From Oscillospiraceae bacterium (lineage in GTDB: Bacteria; Bacillota; Clostridia; Oscillospirales; Oscillospiraceae): a stretch of 16,499 nucleotides of DNA. The notes under the pieces were generated by a model. It saw nothing but the letters and a program-made list of their open reading frames with translations. It searched no databases and had not been told where the DNA came from. Of this stretch, positions 6,012 through 14,749 are shown piece after piece. The position numbers were made by a program, and so were the translations under genes. Location of the stretch: NCBI GenBank assembly GCA_016296635.1, contig JAEDIZ010000046.1, positions 1 through 16,499 on the forward strand. The letters are read 5' to 3'. Each line of letters begins with the position of its first letter. Position 1 is the first letter of the stretch.

Positions 6012-7988
6012 TTGAATAAGCAGGTCTCCCGGCTGCTTCGGCCGTCATCGGTCTGGTATTGCGCGGTCATGCTTCTGTTCTGCGCCGCAGCCGTACTGGT
6101 CGATCAGTATTATCTGGCTGCAGGCGAGCTGGCACTCACCGTTCTGGTCTTTTCCATAAGCCGTATCCGTTTTGCAAGACGCCGCCAGCTTCTGATGGAA
6201 TATGTGCAGAACGCCACCGATGCTGTCGGCATTTCCGTACACGCCGGTTCCCCCTTCCCCATGGCAGTTATCCGTCTGCCGGACAACGAAATCATCTGGG
6301 GCAACCCCGGTTTTTACTCCATCACCGGTCTGTCGGACACAGAACGCTACCAGACCATGGACCGCATTCTGCCCGGATTCTCCACAAACTGGCTTCGTGA
6401 AGGCCGTTCGGAGCTGCCCGGTGATCAGCTGATCGGCGGACGCCGATACAGGATCTACGGCAATTATGTCAAATCTGAAGACGATCAGACCACCGTCATG
6501 CTTGCGACTGTCTACTTTGCAGATATGACGGAAATGTTTAATGTACGCGATGAATTTTTACGCACACGCCCGGTCGTCTCTTTGCTTCTGATTGATAATT
6601 ACGATGAGCTGACCTCCAATCTGACCGATGCCGCCGTTTCCAAGCTCGATGCACAGATTTATGAAGCCATTTCCAAATGGACTGCCGATCTGCATGCCAT
6701 CTGCCGGAAAACCGAGCGGAACCGTTATCTGCTGATTTTTGAAAGCAAGGATCTTGCAAAACTGCAGGATGGGAAATTCTCCATTCTGGATTCCATCCGC
6801 TCCGTTACCAATCCCGCCGGTGTTGCAGCGACCATCTCTCTCGGTATCGGCAAGGACGGAACCAGCTTTGAAGAAAACTATTCCTTTGCCGCACTCTCGG
6901 TTGAAATGTCCCTTTCCCGCGGCGGTGATCAGGCCGTCATAAAAGACCGCTTTAACTTCTCCTTCTTCGGCGGCAAAACCAAGGAAGCTGAACGCCACAC
7001 CCGCGTCAAATCGCGTGTTGTTGCCGGTTCTTTGGCTGAGCTGATCAACCAGTCCAGTCAGGTATTCATCATGGGCCACCGCATGGCCGACCTCGATGCG
7101 CTGGGCGCTGCCGTCGGCTTGAGCTGCCTTTGCCGCAAGCGCGCAAAGTCCGTCAAGATCGTGCTGGATCAGCAGAACAACGCTGTCGGTTCCCTTCTGC
7201 AGGTTCTGAAGGCAACACCTGATTTTGAGGCATCTTTTATCTCCGGGCAGGACGCCCTCGTGGAAGCCGACAGTAAGAGTCTTCTGATCGTTGTTGACAC
7301 CAACCGTCCCGATCAGGTAGAATACCGCGAGCTTTTAGAGTCTGTCCAGCGTGTTGCCGTCATTGACCATCATCGCCGCGCTGCGGATTATATTGAGCAG
7401 GTCGTTCTCAATCTGCATGAGCCCTTTGCCTCCTCTGCTTCCGAGCTGGTAACGGAACTTCTGCAGTATGCCGTTGAGCCAAAGGATGTGCGTCCCATTG
7501 AGGCGCAGGCGCTTTTAGCCGGTATCGTGCTTGACACCAAGAATTTCTCCGTGCGCACGGGCGCACGCACTTTTGAATCCGCAGCCTTCCTGCGCCGTAC
7601 CGGCGCAGATCCGGTCGAGGTCAAAAAGCTCTTCCAAAGCGATCTGGATGCAACGCTTCTGCGTTATCAGATCGTGCAGGCCGCAAGACTCTACCGCAAT
7701 GAGATCGCTATCGCCGCCGTTGAGCGCAGCGTAACGCGTACCATCGCCGCGCAGGCCGCAGATGAGCTGCTCAATATTTCCGGTATTCAGACCTCCTTTG
7801 TTCTGTATCCCGCAGACAATCAGGTCATCATTTCCGCCCGCTCCATCGGCAGCTGCAATGTGCAGGTTGTCCTTGAAAAGCTGGGCGGCGGCGGAAATGC
7901 AGCCACCGCAGGTGCGCAGATCCGCGACAAAGCCATGCGCGATGTTTTAACGGAGCTTGTCGCTTCCATTGACAGTTTCTACGGCTGA
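6012..7988 (+). CDS. gdpP: Cyclic-di-AMP phosphodiesterase GdpP (DHH-DHHA1)
   Basis: A 658-residue membrane protein, matching the roughly 659 residues of B. subtilis GdpP (YybT), which cleaves c-di-AMP to pApA and so affects potassium balance and cell-wall stress. Order of parts: two membrane helices (about 14-31 and 36-51), a PAS-like domain (about 70-175), a degenerate GGDEF domain ending SLSRGGDQAVIK (300-311), the DHH domain with GHRMADLDALGAAVG (355-369), VVDTNRPD (427-434) and IDHHRRA (451-457), then DHHA1 with GGGGNAATAGAQI (625-637). Metal ligands are present as His356, Asp360, Asp362, Asp429 and His453, with Asp508 also conserved. One oddity is Asn629 where DHHA1 domains usually have His (GGGH). 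The start is TTG. It is first in the operon, 59 bases before rplI. Confidence 0.95.
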   Translation: MNKQVSRLLRPSSVWYCAVMLLFCAAAVLVDQYYLAAGELALTVLVFSISRIRFARRRQLLMEYVQNATDAVGISVHAGSPFPMAVIRLPDNEIIWGNPGFYSITGLSDTERYQTMDRILPGFSTNWLREGRSELPGDQLIGGRRYRIYGNYVKSEDDQTTVMLATVYFADMTEMFNVRDEFLRTRPVVSLLLIDNYDELTSNLTDAAVSKLDAQIYEAISKWTADLHAICRKTERNRYLLIFESKDLAKLQDGKFSILDSIRSVTNPAGVAATISLGIGKDGTSFEENYSFAALSVEMSLSRGGDQAVIKDRFNFSFFGGKTKEAERHTRVKSRVVAGSLAELINQSSQVFIMGHRMADLDALGAAVGLSCLCRKRAKSVKIVLDQQNNAVGSLLQVLKATPDFEASFISGQDALVEADSKSLLIVVDTNRPDQVEYRELLESVQRVAVIDHHRRAADYIEQVVLNLHEPFASSASELVTELLQYAVEPKDVRPIEAQALLAGIVLDTKNFSVRTGARTFESAAFLRRTGADPVEVKKLFQSDLDATLLRYQIVQAARLYRNEIAIAAVERSVTRTIAAQAADELLNISGIQTSFVLYPADNQVIISARSIGSCNVQVVLEKLGGGGNAATAGAQIRDKAMRDVLTELVASIDSFYG

Positions 7989-8047
7989 GCGATTTCAAGC
8001 CAGCCAATTGATATTTTTGAAAATGATCCATCGAAAGGAGTATTATT

Positions 8048-8494
8048 ATGAAAGTTATTTTACAGCAGGATGTTAAGGGTCAGGGTAAGCGCGGCCAGAT
8101 GATCGAGGTTTCCGACGGTTATGCCCGCAATTTCCTTCTGCCGCGCAAGCTGGCACAGGAAGCAACTGCAGACAACATCAATACCATGCGTATGAATGAC
8201 AAGGCAACCCAGGAGCGTCAGGCAAAGGAACGCGCCGAAGCTATGGAGCTTTCCAAGAAGATGAAGACCTTTACACTCATCGTGAACGCCAAGGGCGGCG
8301 GTGCAGGCCGTCTGTTCGGCTCTGTCACCAATACCGAAATTTCCGAGGCACTGGAAAAGCAGGAAGGTATCAAGCTCGACAAGCGCAAGATTGTTCTTGA
8401 CGAGCCCATCAAAGCCACCGGCGCCTACACCGTTCGCTGCAAGCTCGGTTACGAAATTACCGGCGATCTGACCGTGGAGGTCAAAGAAGCCTGA
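8048..8494 (+). CDS. rplI: Large ribosomal subunit protein bL9
   Basis: A 148-residue protein of the usual bL9 length. The N-terminal domain begins MKVILQQDVKGQGKRGQMIEVSDGYARNFLLPRKLA, carrying the bL9 signature GxxGxxxxVxxGYxRNxLxP pattern. A charged connecting helix follows (about 42-75), then a C-terminal domain with GRLFGSVTNTEISEAL. bL9 sits near the L1 stalk on the 50S subunit and affects reading-frame fidelity. It is preceded by GAAAGGAG 8 bases from the ATG. It lies between gdpP and dnaB, the classic order in Bacillota, and ends 30 bases before dnaB. Confidence 0.97.
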   Translation: MKVILQQDVKGQGKRGQMIEVSDGYARNFLLPRKLAQEATADNINTMRMNDKATQERQAKERAEAMELSKKMKTFTLIVNAKGGGAGRLFGSVTNTEISEALEKQEGIKLDKRKIVLDEPIKATGAYTVRCKLGYEITGDLTVEVKEA

Positions 8495-8524
8495 TTCAGG
8501 TTATTTTGAAGGGAGGAATCCGAT

Positions 8525-9865
8525 ATGGCAGAGGATCTTCTGCAGCGGCAGGTACCGCAGGCGCTGGAAGCGGAGCAGTCTGTGCTCGGCTCCATGCTCA
8601 TTGATGAGCGCTGCGTCCCGGATGTGATCGGCCTTCTGCAGCCGGATGATTTCTATCTCCGGCAGGATCGAGAGATCTATGAAACGATCTACTCCATGTT
8701 TAATTTCTCCCAAAAGATTGACCCCGTCACCGTCATCGACAAGATGAAAGAGCGCGGCGTCTATGACGAAGCACATTCCTACGATTACATCACCCAGCTG
8801 GTGGAGATCACGCCGACGGCCGCAAATGTCAAGCAGTACTGCGCCATCGTCCATGACAAGGCGCTGATGCGGAACCTCAATACCGCCGCCGATGAGATCA
8901 ACACCATGGTCTTTGAGGGCGTCGGCACCGCGCGCGAAATGCTGGAGATCGCAGAAAAGAAGATTTACGGTTTGAGCCGCGAAAACTCCGGCGAAAGTCT
9001 GCAGCACATCGGAAAAGTGCTTCTGAATGTGTACGACCGGTTGGAAGAGCTGGCGCAGTCTGACAGCGATATTCCGGGTCTTTCCACAGGTCTGCACGAC
9101 CTCGACCGAAAGATCAACGGTCTGAACAAGTCGGACCTGATCCTCATTGCAGCCCGCCCCGGCATGGGCAAAACCTCTCTCGCGCTGAACATCGCACTGA
9201 GCGTTGCAAAAAACACCGATAAAACCGTCGCGTTTTTCTCTTTGGAAATGTCCAGAGAGCAGCTGGCAATGCGTCTTCTGTCCAACGAAAGTTTCGTTGA
9301 CAATCAGAAACTCGTCACCGGCAAGCTCTCGGAGGAGGACTGGGGCAAGCTCTCCATCGCATCTTCCGCGCTGAGTCAGACGGATATCCGCGTCGATGAC
9401 AATCCGTCCATCACGGTTGCGGAGATGAACGCAAAATGCCGCAGAATCGATAACCTCGGACTTGTTCTTGTGGACTACCTGCAGTTGATGACGCAGGCTG
9501 CTCCCGGCAAATCCGGCGAAAACCGCGTCAACGTAGTCAGTGAGATTTCCCGCGCCATGAAGATCATGGCAAAGGAACTGAATGTTCCGGTCATTTGCCT
9601 GAGCCAGCTTTCCCGTGCCAACGAGTCGAGAACCGATAAGCGGCCTATGCTTTCCGATCTGCGTGAATCCGGCGCTATCGAGCAGGATGCCGACAGCGTT
9701 CTGTTTATTTATCGTGATGACTATTATAATGAAAACTCGGAAGAGAAAAATGTCGCAGAATGTATTGTAGCAAAAAACCGGCACGGCGAAACCGGCACGG
9801 TCAAGATGCAATGGCTGCCGCAGTTCACCACCTTCTCCGATCTGGAGTGGAAGCATGAGGGATAA
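8525..9865 (+). CDS. dnaB: Replicative DNA helicase DnaB
   Basis: A 446-residue hexameric helicase of the DnaB family (called DnaC in B. subtilis), which unwinds DNA at the replication fork and recruits primase. The N-terminal domain (about 8-150) opens VPQALEAEQSVLGSMLID, typical of the family. The RecA-like core has Walker A RPGMGKTS (211-218), FFSLEMSREQLAMRLL (237-252), Walker B LVLVDYLQLM (313-322), CLSQLSR (358-364) and LRESGAIEQDAD (379-390) near the arginine finger region. GGGAGG precedes the ATG. There is no intein. Its last 11 bases overlap the start of tilS, pointing to translational coupling. Confidence 0.98.
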   Translation: MAEDLLQRQVPQALEAEQSVLGSMLIDERCVPDVIGLLQPDDFYLRQDREIYETIYSMFNFSQKIDPVTVIDKMKERGVYDEAHSYDYITQLVEITPTAANVKQYCAIVHDKALMRNLNTAADEINTMVFEGVGTAREMLEIAEKKIYGLSRENSGESLQHIGKVLLNVYDRLEELAQSDSDIPGLSTGLHDLDRKINGLNKSDLILIAARPGMGKTSLALNIALSVAKNTDKTVAFFSLEMSREQLAMRLLSNESFVDNQKLVTGKLSEEDWGKLSIASSALSQTDIRVDDNPSITVAEMNAKCRRIDNLGLVLVDYLQLMTQAAPGKSGENRVNVVSEISRAMKIMAKELNVPVICLSQLSRANESRTDKRPMLSDLRESGAIEQDADSVLFIYRDDYYNENSEEKNVAECIVAKNRHGETGTVKMQWLPQFTTFSDLEWKHEG

Positions 9866-11207
9866 GTTATTTGCCCGGCTGAAGGGGCTGGTTTCCCCGG
9901 AACAGACGGTTATCTGTGCTGTCTCCGGCGGAGCTGATTCCGTGGCGATGCTCCACATTCTGCTTTCCGTAAGCCGGGAGCTGGATCTGAGAATTGAAGC
10001 CGCACATTTTAATCATCGGCTTCGCGGTGCAGAGTCTGATCGAGACGAAGCCTTCGTGCGCTCGCTCTGTGAAAAATGGAATATCCCCCTGCATCTCGGC
10101 AGCGCAGATGTAGCGGCTCGTGCAGAGCAGACCGGTGAAAGCATCGAAGAAGCCGCCCGCAAGCTGCGCTATGCATTCTTTGAAAGCCTTAATAAAACGG
10201 TTGCCACCGCCCATACCGCTGATGACAACCTGGAAACCGTGCTTCTGAATTTGCTGCGCGGCACTTCCCTGAAGGGCCTGTGCGGCATCCCGGAAAAGCG
10301 CGGTTCGATCATCCGCCCGATGCTCGGCGTGACGAGAGCCGAAATTGAGTGTTATCTTGAGCAGAACGAACTTTCCCATGTAGAAGATTCCACAAATGCA
10401 GAAAACGACTGCGTCCGCAATCGGCTGCGCCATCAGGTTGTGCCGCTTCTCAAAGAAGAGAATCCTTCCCTATCGGAAAGTATTCTTCGTATGAGTGCGC
10501 TTCTGTCGCAGGATGAAGCTTATCTTCAAGGTCTTGCAGATGAGGCGCTGCTCCGTGCAAAAGACGAATCCGGTTACCGCTGCTGTGAGCTTGTTCAGCT
10601 GCCGGAGGCACTTCGCACACGAGCTGTACGCACCATGCTCTCTTCCATTCATGTACCCAAGCTCTCCGCCTCGCATATTCATGCGGTCGATCGGCTGCTG
10701 TTTTCGGCAGATCCCTCCGCAGCCGTTTCCCTTCCCGGCGGCTTTCTTGCCGCAAGAGAGTATGACCGACTGCTCGTTCAGCCGGAAACCGCCCCGGATT
10801 CCTTTCAACCCGTGCAGCTTCCGCTGAACGGAAGCGTCCGCATCCCGGAGCTTTCGCTCCTCGTGCAAACGCAATTCATTGAAAAATATGATCCCGGCGA
10901 AAAATATTTCTCCACTTTCCTGTGCAGATATGATATGATAGATAAAATAAAGTCGCTTCAGATCCGTCCCCGCGCCACCAGCGACTGCATCACGCTTCCT
11001 GCCGGAAAGCGGTCTTTGAAGAAGCTCTTTATTGACAGAAAAATCCCGCTCTCGCGCAGAGCATTGATTCCCGTCATTACAGACGGTTCGCAGATTCTTG
11101 CCGTTTATTCCGTCGGCGTCAGCGCCGATCATGTTCCCATAGCAGGCGAAAGCGCCGTTTCCATTATTTTTGAATCCCTTGGAAAAACTGAGAAAGAGGA
11201 AAAGTGA
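9855..11207 (+). CDS. tilS: tRNA(Ile)-lysidine synthetase TilS
   Basis: A 450-residue enzyme that uses ATP to attach lysine to C34 of the CAU-anticodon isoleucine tRNA, changing its codon from AUG to AUA; normally essential. The N-terminal PP-loop ATPase domain shows CAVSGGADSVAML (21-33), AAHFNHRLRG (49-58) and TAHTADDNLETVLLNLLRG (about 116-134). A substrate-binding middle region follows, then the C-terminal TilS domain with the phrase KRSLKKLFIDRKIPLSRRALIPVI. Length is near the 472 residues of the B. subtilis protein. It overlaps dnaB by 11 bases and stands 3 bases before hpt, so it is embedded in the operon. Confidence 0.95.
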   Translation: MRDKLFARLKGLVSPEQTVICAVSGGADSVAMLHILLSVSRELDLRIEAAHFNHRLRGAESDRDEAFVRSLCEKWNIPLHLGSADVAARAEQTGESIEEAARKLRYAFFESLNKTVATAHTADDNLETVLLNLLRGTSLKGLCGIPEKRGSIIRPMLGVTRAEIECYLEQNELSHVEDSTNAENDCVRNRLRHQVVPLLKEENPSLSESILRMSALLSQDEAYLQGLADEALLRAKDESGYRCCELVQLPEALRTRAVRTMLSSIHVPKLSASHIHAVDRLLFSADPSAAVSLPGGFLAAREYDRLLVQPETAPDSFQPVQLPLNGSVRIPELSLLVQTQFIEKYDPGEKYFSTFLCRYDMIDKIKSLQIRPRATSDCITLPAGKRSLKKLFIDRKIPLSRRALIPVITDGSQILAVYSVGVSADHVPIAGESAVSIIFESLGKTEKEEK

Positions 11208-11210
11208 GTT

Positions 11211-11768
11211 ATGATTGACAAGTTTGATATGCTCAAAGACATTGAACGCGTACTGGTTAGCGAAGAAGAAATCCACGCACGCATCAAGGAAGTCGGCGCT
11301 CAGATTGCAAAGGATTACGCCGGCAAATGCCCCATTCTTGTAGGCGTTCTGAAGGGTGTTGTCCCGTTCTACGCCGAAATGTCGCAGGCAATCGCCATTC
11401 CGCTTCAGGAGGATTTCATGTGCATTACCTCCTTTGAGGGCGGCACACAGTCCACCGGCAAGCTCACCTTCCGCAAGGACATCGACCATGACATTGAAGG
11501 CCGTGACGTCCTTATTCTTGAAGATATCATCGACTCCGGTTCCACACTCAAGCTCATCATGGAAATTTTCAAGGAGCGCAATCCGAACTCTGTCAAGATC
11601 TGCACACTTTTGGATAAACCCTCCGGCCGCAAGGTGGAGCTGACCCCGGATTACACCTGCTTCACCATTCCGGCAGCTTTCGTTGTCGGCTACGGTCTGG
11701 ATTATGACGATTATTACCGCAATCTGCCCTTTGTCGGTGTTCTGAAGCCCTCCGTCTATCAGGACTGA
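11211..11768 (+). CDS. hpt: Hypoxanthine phosphoribosyltransferase
   Basis: A 185-residue type I phosphoribosyltransferase that converts hypoxanthine (and often guanine) plus PRPP to IMP or GMP in purine salvage. Seen: the LKG loop (47-49), the flexible-loop region SFEGGTQSTGKL (74-85), the PRPP-binding motif VLILEDIIDSGST (100-112) with the acidic pair Glu104-Asp105, and the base-binding end VVGYGLDYDDYYRNLPFVGVL (158-178). Length is that of bacterial Hpt (about 180). The start ATG lies 3 bases after the tilS stop, and its GAGG site is inside tilS. The order tilS-hpt-ftsH is widespread in Bacillota. Confidence 0.96.
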   Translation: MIDKFDMLKDIERVLVSEEEIHARIKEVGAQIAKDYAGKCPILVGVLKGVVPFYAEMSQAIAIPLQEDFMCITSFEGGTQSTGKLTFRKDIDHDIEGRDVLILEDIIDSGSTLKLIMEIFKERNPNSVKICTLLDKPSGRKVELTPDYTCFTIPAAFVVGYGLDYDDYYRNLPFVGVLKPSVYQD

Positions 11769-11781
11769 CCTATCACTTCAT

Positions 11782-11788
11782 AAAGGAG
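11782..11788 (+). promoter_or_regulatory. Ribosome binding site that sets the TTG start of ftsH
   Basis: AAAGGAG lies 7 bases before TTG at 11796. No ATG in frame is as well placed. Confidence 0.8.
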
Positions 11789-11795
11789 AATTCGA

Positions 11796-13676
11796 TTGAA
11801 ACAACAGCCAAAACCGGTGGGCTCCTTCTTGTTCATCGCAATGCTGTTGCTGGCAATGATTGCAGTTTTCGGCACGATGCTCAAAGGCAGCTCGGCCGAA
11901 CCCCTGCAGTACTCAGATGTGCTCGACCTGTTTGAAAATGAGCAGGTCGAGTCCTTTGTATTGGAAGGAACTGCGCTTACCATGCAGCTGCATGAAGAAT
12001 TGAACGGTTCCAAAACCGCGTCCGCCGTCATTGCCGACAGCACACAGTTCCGTGCCGATTTGGATAAGCTCATTGACCGTCAGCACGCAGACGGCATTCT
12101 GACGACCTACCACTATAAGCCCGTCATCGTTCCCTGGTACCGCAGCGTTCTGCCCTATGTTCTCGGCGGAGCCATACTTCTGCTTTTTTGGTTTGCAATG
12201 ATGAACCGCTCAAGCGGCGGCCCCGGCGCCATGGCAAAATTTACCCACGCCAATGCTCGCTTCGGTATTCCCACCAATGAAACCGTCACCTTCAAAGATG
12301 TCGCAGGCGCGGATGAAGAAAAGGAAGAACTGGCGGAAATCGTTGAATTCCTTCGCGATCCCAAGCGCTTTACAGAAATCGGTGCGAAAATCCCCAAGGG
12401 CGTTCTGCTGGTCGGCCCTCCGGGTACCGGTAAGACCCTGCTTGCCAAGGCGGTTGCCGGCGAGGCAGGCGTTTCCTTCCTGTCCATTTCCGGCTCCGAT
12501 TTTGTTGAACTCTATGTCGGTGTCGGCGCCAGCCGTGTCCGCGATCTGTTCGAGCAGGCCAAACATGTCAGTCCTGCCATTGTTTTCATCGATGAGATCG
12601 ATGCCGTCGGCCGCAAACGCGGCGCAGGTCTGGGCGGCGGTCACGATGAACGCGAACAGACGCTCAACCAGCTGCTTGTGGAAATGGACGGCTTCAGCGC
12701 CAATCAGGGTGTTATCGTCCTCGCTGCCACCAACCGGCAGGATATTCTCGATCCCGCCCTGCTGCGTCCCGGCCGTTTTGACCGGCAGATCTATGTCGGC
12801 ACGCCTGACTGGCGCGGCAGAGAAGCCATTCTGAAAATCCACGCTAAAAATAAGCCCTTGGCAGAGGATGTGGATCTTTCCGCAATTGCAAAGGCCACGG
12901 CCGGTTTTACCGGCGCCGATCTTGCCAATCTTCTGAATGAAGCTGCGCTGCTGGCAGCAAGACGAGGCAGCGGCGTGCTGGTCATGCAGGATCTGGAAGA
13001 TGCCATGATCAAGGTTATCGCAGGCCCTGAGAAAAAGTCCCGCATCGTTCCGCTGCATGAAAGAAAGCTCACCGCCGTCCATGAAGCCGGACACGCCATC
13101 GCTATGTACCATCTTACCACGCAGGATCCGGTGCATATGATCACCATTGTCCCGCGCGGGCAGGCAGGCGGCATGACCATCAGCCTTCCTACTGACGATC
13201 AGAGTTTTTCCTCCAGAAACGAAATGTACGAAACCATCGTTTCCCTGCTTGGCGGCAGAGTTGCCGAGCATCTGAAGCTGGGCGATATTTCCACGGGCGC
13301 TTCCAACGATATCAGCCGCGCCACCGCCATTGCACGGGATATGGCAGCGAAATATGGCATGACCGATGCTCTCGGCCCCGTCAGCTATTATAGTGACGGC
13401 GAAGTCTTTATCGGGCGTGACTATGAAAAGACCAAGTCCTATTCCGAAAAGATTGCCGGCTCCATCGATGATGAGGTACACGCCATCATTCAGTCCGCTT
13501 ACGCGCGCTGTGAAAAGATTCTTACCGAGAATAACGAAAAGCTGGAGCTTGTATCCGCTTTCCTGCTGGAGCACGAAAACATGAATGCCGAGCAGTTCCG
13601 TGCCGTCATGGAAGGACGGGAAATTTCCGGTGATGATTCCGAACCGATACTCCCCGCATCAGAAGAAACCATCTGA
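11796..13676 (+). CDS. ftsH: ATP-dependent zinc metalloprotease FtsH
   Basis: A 626-residue AAA+ membrane protease that degrades unassembled or damaged membrane proteins and some regulators. Order of parts: membrane helix 1 (about 10-29), an extracytoplasmic domain (about 31-115), membrane helix 2 (about 118-136), the GG-rich linker, and the AAA+ domain with Walker A GPPGTGKT (207-214), the pore loop FVEL (236-239), Walker B VFIDEIDA (263-270) and the second region of homology ending LLRPGRFDRQI (322-332). The M41 protease domain follows, with zinc motif HEAGH (429-433) and a third ligand in GASNDISRAT (Asp505). All key residues are present. The start is TTG. The C-terminal tail is short and acidic. 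It closes the operon. Confidence 0.98.
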   Translation: MKQQPKPVGSFLFIAMLLLAMIAVFGTMLKGSSAEPLQYSDVLDLFENEQVESFVLEGTALTMQLHEELNGSKTASAVIADSTQFRADLDKLIDRQHADGILTTYHYKPVIVPWYRSVLPYVLGGAILLLFWFAMMNRSSGGPGAMAKFTHANARFGIPTNETVTFKDVAGADEEKEELAEIVEFLRDPKRFTEIGAKIPKGVLLVGPPGTGKTLLAKAVAGEAGVSFLSISGSDFVELYVGVGASRVRDLFEQAKHVSPAIVFIDEIDAVGRKRGAGLGGGHDEREQTLNQLLVEMDGFSANQGVIVLAATNRQDILDPALLRPGRFDRQIYVGTPDWRGREAILKIHAKNKPLAEDVDLSAIAKATAGFTGADLANLLNEAALLAARRGSGVLVMQDLEDAMIKVIAGPEKKSRIVPLHERKLTAVHEAGHAIAMYHLTTQDPVHMITIVPRGQAGGMTISLPTDDQSFSSRNEMYETIVSLLGGRVAEHLKLGDISTGASNDISRATAIARDMAAKYGMTDALGPVSYYSDGEVFIGRDYEKTKSYSEKIAGSIDDEVHAIIQSAYARCEKILTENNEKLELVSAFLLEHENMNAEQFRAVMEGREISGDDSEPILPASEETI

Positions 13677-13685
13677 TTCTATAAT

Positions 13686-13715
13686 GAGCCGCCGCCAGAA
13701 TGCGGCGGCTCTTCT
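13686..13715 (+). terminator. Hairpin after ftsH
   Basis: GAGCCGCCGC (13686-13695) pairs with GCGGCGGCTC (13702-13711): a 10-bp GC-rich stem with a 6-base loop. The following TTCTGCTT is a poor U-run, so some transcription may continue into the radical SAM gene, which has no promoter I can see. Confidence 0.7.
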
Positions 13716-13733
13716 GCTTGAAAGGAAGAATTT

Positions 13734-14669
13734 ATGTACAGATCAATGAATGAACATCTGCGTGGGCGATTCGGATGCAAAGTCTATAAGCTCTCCCTCT
13801 CCACCGGCTGCACCTGCCCGAACAGGGACGGCACAATAGGAACCCGGGGCTGCATTTTCTGCAACGGCAGTGGGGATTTTGCCGCCAGCAGCACCGTCTG
13901 TGTCAAGGAGCAGATTGAGCAGGCAAAATATCTTGTTGCTGATAAAGCCAAAAACGCGAAATATATTGCCTACTTTCAGGACTTTTCAAACACCTACGGC
14001 CCCGCAGAAAAACTGGAGCCGCTGTTCACGGAAGCGATCCTAGAGCCGGATATCGTAGCACTTTCCATCGCAACCCGTCCCGACTGTCTCGGCCCGGAGA
14101 TTCTCAAAATGCTCGCCCGGCTTCGGATGATCAAGCCGGTATGGGTCGAGCTCGGTCTGCAGACTATTCACGAAGAAACCGCCCGATACATCCGCCGCGG
14201 TTACCCGCTTTCTGTCTACGACGAAGCAGTCCGGAATCTGCATGAGATCGGCTGCGAGGTCATTACTCACATGATCCTCGGCCTTCCCGGAGAATCAGTG
14301 CAGCAGATGATTGAAACCGCTGCCTACATCGGTCAAAGCGGCGTTGAGGGAATCAAGCTGCACCTTCTTCATGTGCTGCGCGGCACCGATCTGGAAGCAG
14401 ATTACAATGCCGGACTGTTCCGCACGCTTGAGATGGACGATTACATCAGCATATTAGAGGATTGTCTTCGTGTTCTGCCGCCGGAGATCGTCATTCACCG
14501 GCTCACCGGAGACGGTGCAAAGCGCGATTTGATTGCACCTCTATGGAGTGCAGACAAGAAGCGCGTTCTGAACGAAATCAGCCGACGCTTTTCTGCTGAT
14601 CATTTCGACCAAGGCGAACGGTATTCGATTGACAACAAAAGCGAAATGTGTTATTCTTCAAGCAGATAA
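13734..14669 (+). CDS. Radical SAM protein, TIGR01212 (YtqA/YhcC) family
   Basis: A 311-residue radical SAM enzyme of the family of B. subtilis YtqA and E. coli YhcC; the reaction is not established. The iron-sulfur cluster cysteines are in TGCTCPNRDGTIGTRGCIFC, with Cys28, Cys40 and Cys43 as the likely ligands; the wide spacing is typical of this subfamily, as is the preceding KLSLSTG. Also seen are SIATRPDCL (SAM-binding side of the barrel), WVELGLQTIHEETARYIRRG and ITHMILGLPGE. Cys26 is an additional cysteine beside the motif. The end DNKSEMCYSSSR is a poorly conserved tail. GAAAGGAAG precedes the ATG. It lies between the ftsH hairpin and a strong terminator, so it is effectively a single gene. 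Confidence 0.9.
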   Translation: MYRSMNEHLRGRFGCKVYKLSLSTGCTCPNRDGTIGTRGCIFCNGSGDFAASSTVCVKEQIEQAKYLVADKAKNAKYIAYFQDFSNTYGPAEKLEPLFTEAILEPDIVALSIATRPDCLGPEILKMLARLRMIKPVWVELGLQTIHEETARYIRRGYPLSVYDEAVRNLHEIGCEVITHMILGLPGESVQQMIETAAYIGQSGVEGIKLHLLHVLRGTDLEADYNAGLFRTLEMDDYISILEDCLRVLPPEIVIHRLTGDGAKRDLIAPLWSADKKRVLNEISRRFSADHFDQGERYSIDNKSEMCYSSSR

Positions 14670-14677
14670 ACGAAAAA

Positions 14678-14699
14678 ACGGACGAAAGTCCGTCTTTTT
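14678..14699 (+). terminator. Intrinsic terminator after the radical SAM gene
   Basis: ACGGAC (14678-14683) and GTCCGT (14688-14693) close a GAAA tetraloop; CTTTTT follows and AAAAA precedes, so it may work in both directions. Confidence 0.88.
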
Positions 14700-14709
14700 C
14701 GCGGAAGCG

Positions 14710-14718
14710 TGATACTAT
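14710..14718 (+). promoter_or_regulatory. Possible extended -10 promoter for the YedE-TusA unit
   Basis: TGATACTAT fits TG-n-TACTAT. The -35 position falls in the terminator stem and shows no consensus. It is the only candidate I see for this unit. Confidence 0.4.
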
Positions 14719-14725
14719 TTTGAGG

Positions 14726-14749
14726 ATATCGAATTTTATCGAACGATAT
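14726..14749. promoter_or_regulatory. Dyad and direct repeats in the YedE leader, possible operator
   Basis: ATATCG (14726-14731) and CGATAT (14744-14749) form a 6-bp inverted repeat with a 12-base spacer. Inside it TATCGAA occurs twice (14727-14733 and 14737-14743) with a 10-base period, one helical turn. It lies at the expected transcription start, where a repressor or a short RNA hairpin could act. Confidence 0.35.

Noticed and set aside
8501..9958. A 485-codon minus-strand open frame across dnaB
   Set aside because: Antisense to a complete DnaB with all helicase motifs; the predicted protein has low-complexity character and no ribosome site that fits. The same applies to the long minus-strand frames opposite tilS, ftsH and the YedE gene.
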